From contig DASSBG010000027.1 of assembly GCA_035699085.1 (NCBI GenBank), positions 1 through 56,289 on the forward strand: a DNA stretch of 56,289 bases, read 5' to 3'. Below, in pieces: positions 27,100-35,349 of the stretch. The position numbers were made by a program, and so were the translations under genes. Numbering within the stretch: position 1 is the stretch's first letter; each line of letters begins with the position of its first letter. This stretch comes from DASSBG01 sp035699085 (GTDB taxonomy: Bacteria; Pseudomonadota; Gammaproteobacteria; Xanthomonadales; Rhodanobacteraceae). A model generated the notes under the pieces. It was not told the DNA's origin, searched no databases, and saw nothing but the letters and a program-made list of their open reading frames with translations.

Positions 27100-28365
27100 C
27101 GGCATCTCCGGCTCGATCAGCGCCATGGTGCGGGCCACCGCGCCGCGCTCGCCGTCGAATACCGCACAGGCATGCGCGCCCATCCGCTGGCGCTGGCCCG
27201 GGTCCGACAACAACTCGCAAACGACCGCACCCAGCTGGCTTGAATCCTCGACCCGGCGGGCGCCGCCGGCGGCGACCAGCGTGCGCGTGATCTCGGCGAA
27301 GTTGAAGGTGTAGGGACCCACCAGCACCGGGCGGCCCAGCGCCGCCGGCTCGAGCACGTTGTGGCCGCCGCGGGTGACCAGGCTGCCGCCGACGAAGGCG
27401 ACATCGGCGCTGGCGAAGAAGCGCATCATCTCGCCCATCGAATCGATGACGAAACATTGCGTTGACGGCCGCGCCAGGCTGTCCTCGCTGCGCGTGGCGA
27501 CGCGGAAGCCGAGGTTGCGCGCCGACTGCTCCGCGGCGCGGAAGCGCTCGGGGTGGCGCGGCGCGATCAGCAGCAACGCGTCCGGCAACCGTCGCAAGAC
27601 CTCCAGGTGCGCCGTGAACACCGCCAGCTCTTCGCCTTCATGGGTGCTGGCCGCCATCCACACCGGACGACCGGCGCCCCAGCCGGCGCGCATCTGGCTG
27701 CCGCTGACCAGCAGCTGGGTCGGCACGTCCATGTCGAACTTGAGGTTGCCGGTGATCCGGATGCGCTCGGGCTGGGCGCCGAGCAACTCGAAACGCCTCG
27801 CGTCCGCCGGCGACTGTGCCGCCACCCAGCGCACCGACTGCAACGCACCGCCGGCCAGTGGCCGCACCGGCCGGTAGGCGCGCAAGGAGCGTTCCGACAA
27901 TCGCGCGTTGGCCAGCACCAGCGGCAGGCCCCGGCGGTGGCACTCGAAATACAGGTTGGGCCAGATCTCCGTCTCCATGATCACGCCGATGGACGGCCGC
28001 ACGCGGTCGAGGAAGCGGCGCACCGACGCCGGCAGGTCGTACGGCAGGTAGACGTGGAAGACGCGGTCGCCAAACAGCGTGCGCACCCGCTCCGACCCGG
28101 TCGGCGTGATCGTCGTCAGCACGCAGGGACGGCCGGGGTAGCGCGCCATCAGCGCCTCGACCAGCGGCACCGCGGCGTTCACCTCGCCGACCGAAACCGC
28201 GTGCACCCAGATGCTGTCGCGCAGGCCGGGGTCGTCGAAAAAGCCGAAGCGCTCGCGCCAGCGGCTGAAGTAGCCGCGGTAGTGCAGGCCGCGCGACGCC
28301 AGCCGGTAGACAATGACCGGCGTGCCCAGGTACATGATCAGGGTATAGAAAAATCGAATGATCAC
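27097..28365 (-). CDS. waaA: 3-deoxy-D-manno-octulosonic acid transferase
   Basis: A 422-residue inner-membrane-associated GT30 enzyme adding Kdo to lipid IVA. An N-terminal anchor helix (FFYTLIMYLGTPVIVYRLAS) precedes WVHAVSVGEVNAAVPLVEAL, ETEIWPNLYFECHRRGLPL (acidic catalytic region) and RITGNLKFDMDVP. The C-terminal Rossmann half has AFVGGSLVTRGGHNVLEPA. Length is standard. The final codons run into a REP element that supplies the stop. It is divergent from lpxL across a 365-bp gap. Confidence 0.96.
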   Translation of the reverse strand: MIIRFFYTLIMYLGTPVIVYRLASRGLHYRGYFSRWRERFGFFDDPGLRDSIWVHAVSVGEVNAAVPLVEALMARYPGRPCVLTTITPTGSERVRTLFGDRVFHVYLPYDLPASVRRFLDRVRPSIGVIMETEIWPNLYFECHRRGLPLVLANARLSERSLRAYRPVRPLAGGALQSVRWVAAQSPADARRFELLGAQPERIRITGNLKFDMDVPTQLLVSGSQMRAGWGAGRPVWMAASTHEGEELAVFTAHLEVLRRLPDALLLIAPRHPERFRAAEQSARNLGFRVATRSEDSLARPSTQCFVIDSMGEMMRFFASADVAFVGGSLVTRGGHNVLEPAALGRPVLVGPYTFNFAEITRTLVAAGGARRVEDSSQLGAVVCELLSDPGQRQRMGAHACAVFDGERGAVARTMALIEPEMP

Positions 28366-28730
28366 GCGGCAGCTCGCGGGTGACGCGGAAGTATACGTTG
28401 ACTCGCTGCGCTCGTCGGGGACCGGGGACCGGGGACCGGGACTGCGTGGCGCGCGGAGATCGATAATGGAGATGGCAACGCGACGGCTCGGTCATGCGAT
28501 CCGAAGCTTTTGACGCAGATCAAAGCGCATACAGTGCTGCGTCGGACTGCGGTGCCCCGGCGTCGCCTCGGCTCAACGACCAATCGACTGCGCCCGCCAC
28601 CACAGTGCTGTCCGCTCCGCTCGCCGCTGCCGGACCGCGACTGCCCCGGGTGCCGAACGGGCCCTGGGTCCCGGCTTCCGGGTCCCGACCCCGAGTCCCG
28701 AGTCCCGCCCCACCAGCTACAATCCGGCCG
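28366..28730. other. waaA-lpxL divergent intergenic region with heptamer arms
   Basis: A 365-bp gap without a convincing gene. GGGGACC units at 28417-28443 face inverted GGGTCCC/GAGTCCC units at 28666-28707, the same G-rich-then-C-rich arrangement as inside mpl. Between them is an FNR-like site at 28510-28523. A GATAAT at 28462-28467 is the only good -10-like hexamer. Confidence 0.6.
28510..28523. promoter_or_regulatory. FNR/ANR-like box
   Basis: TTGACGCAGATCAA fits the TTGAY-N4-RTCAA palindrome of FNR-family regulators. It is 145 bp from waaA and 208 bp from lpxL, and no well-placed -10 box or anaerobic gene is next to it. Confidence 0.4.
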
Positions 28731-29657
28731 ATGGCCGACGTGCGCCCGACATCGCCACGCCTGTGGGCACCGCGGCACTGGCCGGCCTGGCTGGGCGTCG
28801 CCGCCATCTGGCTGGCCGCGCGGCTGCCGCACGCGGCGCTGCTGCGCCTCGGCGCCGGGCTGGGCCGGCTCATTGCCGCGCTGCCCAGCGGGCGCAAGCA
28901 GATCGCCGCGCGCAACCTCGAACTCTGCTTTCCGGACATGGGCGCGGCCGGGCGTGCGGCGCTGCTGCAGCGCAACTTGCGCGACATGGGCATCATGCTC
29001 GGCGAGTTCAGCCTCGGATGGCTCGGCTCCGATCGGCACCTGGCGCGGATCCGCGTCGAGCTGGAGGGACTCGAGCACCTCGAGGCGCTGCGCGTACAGG
29101 GGCGCGGGGTGCTGCTGGTCGGCGCGCATTTCTCGCACCTCGAATTGTGCGCGCGGCTGGTGTCGCGCCGCTTCCGCATCGCCGGCATGTACCGGCGCAT
29201 GGACAGCCCCGTGTTCGAGCATGTGGTGTTGCGGGCGCGGCTTGGTTATGCCGATGCGATGTACACCAAGAACGACGTGCTTGGCTGCGTGCGCTACCTG
29301 CGCGGCGGCGGCGTGCTGTGGTACGCGCCCGACCAGGACATGCGCGGCAAGGGCCACGTCTTTGCACCCTTCTTCGGCATCCCGGCGGCGACCATCACCG
29401 CCACCCACCACCTGGCGCGCCTGTCGGGTGCGGCGGTGCTGCCGTTCTTCCACCACCGCCGCGACGACGGCAGCTACTGCATCCGCCTGGAGCCGCCACT
29501 GGAGGATTTCCCCGGCAGCGACGTGGTTGCCGATACGGCGCGCATCAACGGAGCCATCGAGGCGATGGTGCGCGAGGCGCCCGAGCAATACCTGTGGGCG
29601 CACAAGCGCTTCAAGACCCGGCCGCCGGGCGCGCCGAATCTCTATGCCGGACGCTGA
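28731..29657 (+). CDS. lpxL: Lipid A biosynthesis late acyltransferase (LpxL/HtrB family)
   Basis: A 308-residue inner-membrane acyltransferase that adds a secondary acyl chain to Kdo-lipid A. An N-terminal helix near residues 15-30 anchors it. The HX4E catalytic motif is HFSHLE in LVGAHFSHLELCARL, followed by YAPDQDMRGKGHVFAPFFG and the C-terminal YLWAHKRFKTRPPG. All are typical. The ATG at 28731 begins the similarity; upstream in-frame codons fall in repeat DNA. Its last 16 bp overlap the convergent O-antigen-ligase gene. Confidence 0.93.
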   Translation: MADVRPTSPRLWAPRHWPAWLGVAAIWLAARLPHAALLRLGAGLGRLIAALPSGRKQIAARNLELCFPDMGAAGRAALLQRNLRDMGIMLGEFSLGWLGSDRHLARIRVELEGLEHLEALRVQGRGVLLVGAHFSHLELCARLVSRRFRIAGMYRRMDSPVFEHVVLRARLGYADAMYTKNDVLGCVRYLRGGGVLWYAPDQDMRGKGHVFAPFFGIPAATITATHHLARLSGAAVLPFFHHRRDDGSYCIRLEPPLEDFPGSDVVADTARINGAIEAMVREAPEQYLWAHKRFKTRPPGAPNLYAGR

Positions 29658-30946
29658 CGCCGCCCTGCGCTGCGGGGTTCGAGCCGCGGCACCGCTCCAC
29701 CGCCACCCGGCTGCACACCGCTGATCGCCGCGCACCACAGCGCCAGCAACCACCAGAACAGCAGGCCCCACCAGGCTGAGTAGAAGGCGTAGTGGGTGTT
29801 GAGCGGGAACAGCATCACGGCCAGTGCCAGCGTCACCGGGAAGGCCCGCTCGCGCGCATCGGGCCCGGCCCTGCGCCACGCCGCGAATGCCGCCGCGATG
29901 CCGATGCACCACAGCACCAGACCGATGATTCCCGTCTCCGTCAGCACCTCGAGCACCCATTGGTGCGCGTGGAAGGCACCGGTGTCGCCGTCGCCAAGGG
30001 CGACGAACTGGTCGCCGGGCGCGGCGTAGTCTGGGTAGGCATAGCGGAAGCCGCGCACGCCGACGCCGTTGACCGGATGCGCGGCGACCATCCGCGCACT
30101 GGTGAACCAGATGCTCAGGCGGCCGGCCAGTGCCGTGTTCCAGGCCTCCACGCTGGGCCGGGTCAGTTTCAGCGTGCGCTGGGCGCGCGCCTCGAAATCC
30201 GGCGAGGTGCGCCATGCAACGCCGGCCGCAAGCAGGCCCAATACGCCGATAGCGCCGAGCCACAGGGCAAATTGCCGCCACGAACGGGTCTGCCGCCAGA
30301 GCAGGGCCAGCAGCACCAGGGCAAACATCAGCCAGGCCGCACGCGAGCCGGCCAGCAGGATCGGGCCGAGCAGCAGCACGGCGGCCAGCCACTGGCCCCG
30401 CGTACCCAGCCAGCGCCGCGCCGTGGCCAGCACGAACGGCGAGAGTACCGCCAGGACCGGCCCCAGCTTGAGGTTGTCCGCGCCAAAAATGCCGGAAAGA
30501 CGGTCACCGCTGTCGGCGCCGCCGAGGCTCCAGCCGGTGAACGCCTGCACCCATGCGTCAAGCAGCCACAGTCCCACCAGCAGCGCGATGGCCGCGTACA
30601 GCCGCCGCAGCGCATGGCCGTCAGGCAGCAGCACGATCATGCCGAGCACGAAGGGCAGGAAGCGCAGCAGCCCGGCCACGGTCGACCAGCTCTTGTCCGG
30701 CGCCACCGCGTCCGCCGCCGAGAGCAGCGCCGCGAGCACGTACAGGCCAACCAGCAGCAACGCCAGTCGCAGCCCCGGCGATGCCACCAGCGGCACCGGC
30801 CGCCGCCACAGCGCGACCACCCCGACGATGGCGCAGGCGAGCAAGGCAGCTTCAGAGCTGCGCCCGAAGGGCAACAGCAGCAGCACGCCAAACACTGGCC
30901 AGAAGGACCAGGGCACACGGCTGGCGGCGCGCTGCATCCGGCCCAT
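29642..30946 (-). CDS. O-antigen ligase family membrane protein
   Basis: A 434-residue polytopic protein with about ten transmembrane helices. The Wzy_C/WaaL signature region contains LAGSRAAWLMFALVLL, the large periplasmic loop with the ligase-type histidine at DTGAFHAHQWVLEVLTETGI, and R-rich flanks (TSARMVAAHPVNGVGVRGFRYAY). Members join O-antigen or other polymers to lipid A-core, or polymerise glycans; which one applies here is not decided. The ATG at 30946 is 9 bp after the stop of the upstream glycosyltransferase gene, so they are co-transcribed. Confidence 0.87.
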   Translation of the reverse strand: MGRMQRAASRVPWSFWPVFGVLLLLPFGRSSEAALLACAIVGVVALWRRPVPLVASPGLRLALLLVGLYVLAALLSAADAVAPDKSWSTVAGLLRFLPFVLGMIVLLPDGHALRRLYAAIALLVGLWLLDAWVQAFTGWSLGGADSGDRLSGIFGADNLKLGPVLAVLSPFVLATARRWLGTRGQWLAAVLLLGPILLAGSRAAWLMFALVLLALLWRQTRSWRQFALWLGAIGVLGLLAAGVAWRTSPDFEARAQRTLKLTRPSVEAWNTALAGRLSIWFTSARMVAAHPVNGVGVRGFRYAYPDYAAPGDQFVALGDGDTGAFHAHQWVLEVLTETGIIGLVLWCIGIAAAFAAWRRAGPDARERAFPVTLALAVMLFPLNTHYAFYSAWWGLLFWWLLALWCAAISGVQPGGGGAVPRLEPRSAGRRQRPA

Positions 30947-30954
30947 GGCCGTGC

Positions 30955-32097
30955 TCACTCCTGCATCAGCTCGTCGTACACCGCAAGCGTCGCGCGCTGC
31001 ATCGCAACCATGGTGTAGCCCTCGGGTGGCGCGCCGATCGGCGGTGCCAGGCGCAGCAATTCGGCCGCCCGCTCGACCAGCCGCTCGCGGTTGCCCGGCG
31101 CGACCCGCCCAGCGGGGTACAGCTCGGCCAGCAGCTCGCCGACGCCGCCATGGGCATAGCCCAGCACCGGCCGGCACAGCGACAGCGCCTCGACCACGGT
31201 GCGGCCGAAGGACTCGGGCTGCACCGACAGCTGCAGCACCAGCGTCGAGATGGCGTAGACATCGCGCACGTCCTTGCGCGCCGGCGAGAACACCACCCGG
31301 TCGGCGACGCCAAGGGTGACGGCCATGGCCTTCAGCTCGTCGACGTAGTCGGTGCGGCCGGGCTCGACCACCCCCAGCAGCAGCAGCCGCGCGTCGACGC
31401 CGCGGGTCTTCAGGTCCGCCAGCAGGCGGATGGCGTCGGCGTGGCCCTTGAGCCGCGTACCGCGGCCCGGCAACACCATCAGCGGCGCCCCCGCGAGCTG
31501 CGGGTACTGCTCGGCGAAGGCGCGCCGCCAGGCGTCGTCCGGCCGGTAGCCGAAGGGAAACTCCTCGGCGTCGACGCCGCGCGGAATCACAGTGAGCTGG
31601 CTTGCGCGCATGCGCGGGTAGTGCTGCAGCACGTAGTCGCGCGCACTCAACGACACCACGATGACCCGCTCGCCGCGCGTCATGATCGAGCTGTACAAGC
31701 CGGGCGAGTTCAGGCCGTGCACGGTGGTGACGAAATGCGGCCGCGGATGCATGCCGCGCAGTGCCAGCCAGGCCATCCAGGCCGGCAGGCGCGAGCGCGC
31801 GTGGACGATATCGACCTTTTCGCTGGCGAACAGGCGGCGCAGCGGCAGCACCGTGCCCAGCGTGGCCAGCGATTTGCGGCCGACATCGAGGCCGACGTGC
31901 TCGCTGCCGGTCGCCCGCAGTTCCTCGACCATGCGACCGCCGGCCGAGACCACGATCGAGCGGTGACCGGCCTCGCTGAGGGCACGGGCGATCTCCACGG
32001 TCGAGCGCTCGGCGCCGCCGGAATGCAGGGCCGGCAGCAACTGCACCACGGTCATTCGCCGCGGTGGTGCGGATGGCTCCCCTGACGACACCGGCAT
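30955..32097 (-). CDS. GT4 glycosyltransferase
   Basis: A 380-residue GT-B glycosyltransferase, probably at the cytoplasmic face of the inner membrane and working on LPS core or a related glycan. LLPALHSGGAERSTVEIARAL is the GT4 N-terminal motif; VTTVHGLNSPGLYSSIM follows. The C-terminal nucleotide-sugar domain carries VLPGRGTRLKGHADAI and the EX7E motif in LQPESFGRTVVEALSLCRPVL. It is the first gene of a two-gene minus-strand unit with the O-antigen ligase. Confidence 0.9.
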   Translation of the reverse strand: MPVSSGEPSAPPRRMTVVQLLPALHSGGAERSTVEIARALSEAGHRSIVVSAGGRMVEELRATGSEHVGLDVGRKSLATLGTVLPLRRLFASEKVDIVHARSRLPAWMAWLALRGMHPRPHFVTTVHGLNSPGLYSSIMTRGERVIVVSLSARDYVLQHYPRMRASQLTVIPRGVDAEEFPFGYRPDDAWRRAFAEQYPQLAGAPLMVLPGRGTRLKGHADAIRLLADLKTRGVDARLLLLGVVEPGRTDYVDELKAMAVTLGVADRVVFSPARKDVRDVYAISTLVLQLSVQPESFGRTVVEALSLCRPVLGYAHGGVGELLAELYPAGRVAPGNRERLVERAAELLRLAPPIGAPPEGYTMVAMQRATLAVYDELMQE

Positions 32098-32197
32098 TGA
32101 CCCTCGCAGCGACGTGAAACGACAAAACGCCGCGCGCAGCTGCGCCGACGTCCGGGCTCGTGGCGGTCAGGGGTCCGCCGCGGGTGGTGCACTCAGT

Positions 32198-32428
32198 CTA
32201 GCGCGTCTCCTCGCGCAGAATGTAACGCGCGCCGCAGTAGCCGCACTGCGACTCGCCGCCATCGTCCTCGATCGCGAGGTACACGCGCGGGTGCGAGTTC
32301 CACAGCATCATGTCCGGCATCGGGCATGACAGCGGCAGATCCGCACGCGTCACCTCGTAGCAGCGTTGCGCGTTCGGCTGGATCACCTGGGGCTGGTCCG
32401 GCAACGGCGCCGCAAGGGGCGAGGACAT
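32198..32428 (-). CDS. zf-CHCC zinc-finger domain protein
   Basis: A 76-residue protein from the ATG at 32428. It shows the zf-CHCC arrangement: CPMPDMMLWNSHPRVYLAIE (Cys and His) and ECQ-like SQCGYCGARYIL (Cys-x2-Cys) near the C-terminus. The same fold is in complex I subunit NDUFS6/NuoM-associated zinc proteins and small bacterial proteins often next to LPS glycosyltransferase genes. Function in this context is unknown. It is 100 bp upstream of the GT4 gene, same strand. Confidence 0.88.
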   Translation of the reverse strand: MSSPLAAPLPDQPQVIQPNAQRCYEVTRADLPLSCPMPDMMLWNSHPRVYLAIEDDGGESQCGYCGARYILREETR

Positions 32429-32574
32429 GGCAGGGATACTCCTGTGACTATGCCGGCGATTATATCCACCGCCGCAGCGCCCCGCACGCGCGCCAGCGGC
32501 GGGCACCGTGGGTGACACCGAGGCCTCCGCTTTCGAGTATGCTTTGCCTGAACCACTGACCGGGAGGGCGTTTC

Positions 32575-33825
32575 GTGGATTTCAACCGTCTCATTGCGCG
32601 TGTCAAGGCCATTCTGGCCAACCCGAAAACCGAATGGAGCGTGATTGCCGCCGAGCCGGCAACCGTCAAGAGCCTCTACCTCGGCTACATCATGATCCTC
32701 GCCGCCATCCCGGCGGTGTTCGGCTTCATCGAGAACAGCCTGATCGGGCACAGCATGCTCGGCGTGCACATCCGCTTCGGCATCGGCATGGGCATCGGCA
32801 GCATGGTGCTTGGCTGGGTGCTGGCGCTGGTCGGCGTGTACGTGGTGGCGCTGATCGTCAACGCGCTGGCCAACACGTTCGGTGGCCAGCCGGACCAGAC
32901 CCAGGCGCTGAAAACCGTAGCCTACGCCTACACCGCGAGCTGGGTGGCGGGCATCGGCAACATCATCCCCTGGATTGGCTGGCTGATCATCCTCGCCGGC
33001 GCCATCTACACGATCTACCTGCTCTACCTGGGCCTGCCGCACACCATGAAGTGTCCGCCGGAACGGGCGACCGGCTACACGGTGGTCACCATCATCGCGG
33101 CCATCGTGGTTTTCATCGTCATCGGCATCATCGTCGCCGGCGTCACCGGCGTCGGCTTTGGCCACAACCCGTCGCTGTCACAGGCCGGTGGCAGCGGTGC
33201 CACCGTCACCTTCGACAAGGGCAGCACGCTGGGCAAGCTGGACGCCTTCAGCAAGCGCATGGAAGCGGCCAACAAGGCAGCCGAGGCGGCCGGCAAGTCG
33301 GGCGATGGCGCCCAGGCCGGCGCGGCGTTCGGCGCCGCGATGGGCGCCCTGGCCGGCAGCAAGGCGCCGGTCGAGGCCCTGGCGACGGACCAGCTCAAGG
33401 CCTTTGCGCCGCAGACGCTCAACGGCATGCCGCGCACCAGCCTCGCCGCCTCGCGCAACGCCGCCCTCGGCATGCAGACCGCCGAGGTCAAGGCCGATTA
33501 TGGCGACCAGACCGGCCGCCACCTGCGCCTGACCATCACCGATCTCGGTGGCGCCAGCGGCGTGATGGGCCTGGCGCACCTCGCGGGCGAGTCGGAAAAA
33601 CAGACCGACACCGGCTACGAGAAGACCTACCAGCAAGACGGCAGCATGGTGCACGAGGAGTGGGACAGCCGCAGCAAGCGCGGCACCTTCTCCACCACCA
33701 TCGCCGACCGCTTCACGGTCGAACTCACCGGCAGGGCGGACAGCATGGACGACCTGAAGCACGCGGTTGCCAGCGTCGACCTGCAAGGGCTGGCCGCCCT
33801 CAAGGATCACGGCATCACCAGGTGA
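32575..33825 (+). CDS. Yip1-domain membrane protein with soluble C-terminal domain
   Basis: A 416-residue protein starting at GTG (32575) behind a GGGAGGG site. DFNRLIARVKAILANPKTEW is the standard start of bacterial Yip1 proteins. Five hydrophobic segments lie in residues ~35-200, including the A-G-x-Y-x-I-Y-L-L-Y-L-G motif. After a Gly-rich hinge the last ~210 residues form a soluble part rich in Ala and Lys with no recognised motif (FDKGSTLGKLDAFSKRMEAA onward). This tail is longer than in simple Yip1 proteins. Function unknown. Confidence 0.82.
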   Translation: MDFNRLIARVKAILANPKTEWSVIAAEPATVKSLYLGYIMILAAIPAVFGFIENSLIGHSMLGVHIRFGIGMGIGSMVLGWVLALVGVYVVALIVNALANTFGGQPDQTQALKTVAYAYTASWVAGIGNIIPWIGWLIILAGAIYTIYLLYLGLPHTMKCPPERATGYTVVTIIAAIVVFIVIGIIVAGVTGVGFGHNPSLSQAGGSGATVTFDKGSTLGKLDAFSKRMEAANKAAEAAGKSGDGAQAGAAFGAAMGALAGSKAPVEALATDQLKAFAPQTLNGMPRTSLAASRNAALGMQTAEVKADYGDQTGRHLRLTITDLGGASGVMGLAHLAGESEKQTDTGYEKTYQQDGSMVHEEWDSRSKRGTFSTTIADRFTVELTGRADSMDDLKHAVASVDLQGLAALKDHGITR

Positions 33826-33884
33826 CGCCGGCGCAGAGGCATGCGTTCGCGGCGGCAAGGACGACCAACTGAAAGGGGCATGTG

Positions 33885-34216
33885 ATGGAGCCGACGACCG
33901 GCGCGAATGACGCGCTCAGGGAGGAACTGGAGCGGAGGGCCGTTCAGCCGCAGGCGGCGCAAATCGACACGGCGGGACTGGTGCGTGCCGGCTGGCTCAT
34001 CCTGATTCTTGGCTGGGTGCTCGCCCTGGTTCCCTCCTCGGAATCATCGGGCTCAACATCTGCGGGCTCGTCGCGCTGGTCATCGGCATCGTCACGCTGG
34101 CCAAAGGCAACACCAGGGGCGGCCTGATCCTGATGGTTGCGGACGTGCTGGGATATCTCCTGGTCGTGCTGCTCTGGGCGACCGTGCTTGTCTCGCTGTC
34201 CCACCTCGGCGCCTGA
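33885..34216 (+). pseudogene. Small membrane protein gene with a frameshift
   Basis: An ATG at 33885 (GAAAGGGG ribosome site, preceded by an in-frame GTG) opens MEPTTGANDALREELERRA and a hydrophobic helix GWLILILGWVLALVP. The frame then turns into Ser-rich nonsense ending at 34127. In the -1 frame the natural continuation LLGIIGLNICGLVALVIG and a second helix pair run to a stop at 34214-34216. A single missing T near 34034 (CCCTCC for CCCTTCC) would restore one ORF of about 110 residues. It could be a real mutation or a sequencing error. Confidence 0.7.
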
Positions 34217-34350
34217 ACGGGACGCCAGCGGCGCTGCCAGCCGCCGTTCAGACTGCGGTTGGCATCAGGCTGTCAAGATGAGGGTTTGCAGGCGCGGCCG
34301 CGCGAGCCGCCGCGCCTGCACCCACACGCGACGCAAGCGAAGGAGGCGAC

Positions 34351-35349
34351 TTGGCCAGCCAATCGGCACAGGACGGTGCCACGATGCGGGCGGCGGTGCT
34401 GGTCCAACCGGGCCGGTTCGAGATTCGCCAGCTGGCGCTGCCGCAGCCGGGGCCGACGCAGGTCCGTATCCGGCTTGAGGGCTGCGGCGTCTGCGCCTCC
34501 AACATCCCCGCCTTCGAAGGCCGCGAGTGGTTCAACTACCCGCTGGCCCCGGGCGAACTCGGCCACGAGGGTTGGGGCACGGTCGAGGCGGTTGGCGACA
34601 AGGTGAAACACGTGGCACCGGGCACCCGGGTGGCCGCCCTGTCGCTCCATGCCTACGCCGACTGCGACCTGGCCGAGGCCGACGCGCTGGTGGCGCTGCC
34701 GCCGGCACTCGACGGCATGGCCGTGCCGGCCGAGGCGCTGGGCTGCGCCGTCAACATCTTCCGCCGCGCGCAGATTTCGGCCGGACAGACCGTCGCCATC
34801 ATCGGCGTCGGCTTCCTTGGCGCGGCGCTGACCCAGCTGGCAACGCGCGCCGGCGCCCGCGTCATCGGGATCTCGCGATCCCCCTGGTCGCTCGAGCTGG
34901 CGGCGCGCTGCGGCGCCTGGAAGACCACGCCGCTGGACGACCACTGGCGCCTGATCGAGGAGGTCAAGCAGCTGACTGCCGGGCGCTTCTGCGAGCGGGT
35001 GATCGAGGCCACCGGCAAGCCCTGGCCGCTGGACCTGGCCGGCGAGCTGACCGGCGTGCGCGGGCGGCTGGTGATCGCCGGCTTCCACCAGGACGGCACC
35101 CGCGCCGTCAACGTGCAGCTCTGGAACTGGCGCGGCATCGACGTGATCAATGCCCACGAGCGCAGCCCGGGGGTGGCCCGCGACGGCATGGCGCGCGCGG
35201 TGGAGTGCGTTGCGCAGGGCGAGTTGGACCTTGCGCCGTTGCTGACCCACCGCTTCGACCTGACCGACCTCACCGCCGCGCTGGAGGCGGTGCGTGACCG
35301 CCCGACCGGCTTCACCAAGGCCGTGGTGCTGATGGGCGAGGACGGGTGA
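34351..35349 (+). CDS. MDR zinc-type alcohol dehydrogenase-like oxidoreductase
   Basis: A 332-residue medium-chain dehydrogenase/reductase. AVLVQPGRFEIRQLALP begins the GroES-like domain; CGVCASNIPAFEG and LGHEGWGTVEAVGDKV hold the catalytic-zinc Cys/His/Glu positions, and the structural-zinc cysteines are absent. The Rossmann loop is IGVGFLGAALTQLA (about 152-165). AGGAGG lies 4 bp before a TTG at 34351, so that codon is taken as start; an ATG 11 codons later is the alternative. It heads the sugar-nucleotide/glycosyltransferase region and overlaps the next gene (GTGA). Substrate unknown; a sugar or polyol is likely. Confidence 0.85.
   Translation: MASQSAQDGATMRAAVLVQPGRFEIRQLALPQPGPTQVRIRLEGCGVCASNIPAFEGREWFNYPLAPGELGHEGWGTVEAVGDKVKHVAPGTRVAALSLHAYADCDLAEADALVALPPALDGMAVPAEALGCAVNIFRRAQISAGQTVAIIGVGFLGAALTQLATRAGARVIGISRSPWSLELAARCGAWKTTPLDDHWRLIEEVKQLTAGRFCERVIEATGKPWPLDLAGELTGVRGRLVIAGFHQDGTRAVNVQLWNWRGIDVINAHERSPGVARDGMARAVECVAQGELDLAPLLTHRFDLTDLTAALEAVRDRPTGFTKAVVLMGEDG

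Noticed and set aside
34021..34040. Programmed -1 ribosomal frameshifting in the small membrane gene
   Set aside because: The site lacks an X-XXY-YYZ slippery heptamer and no strong downstream structure is evident, so an indel is simpler.
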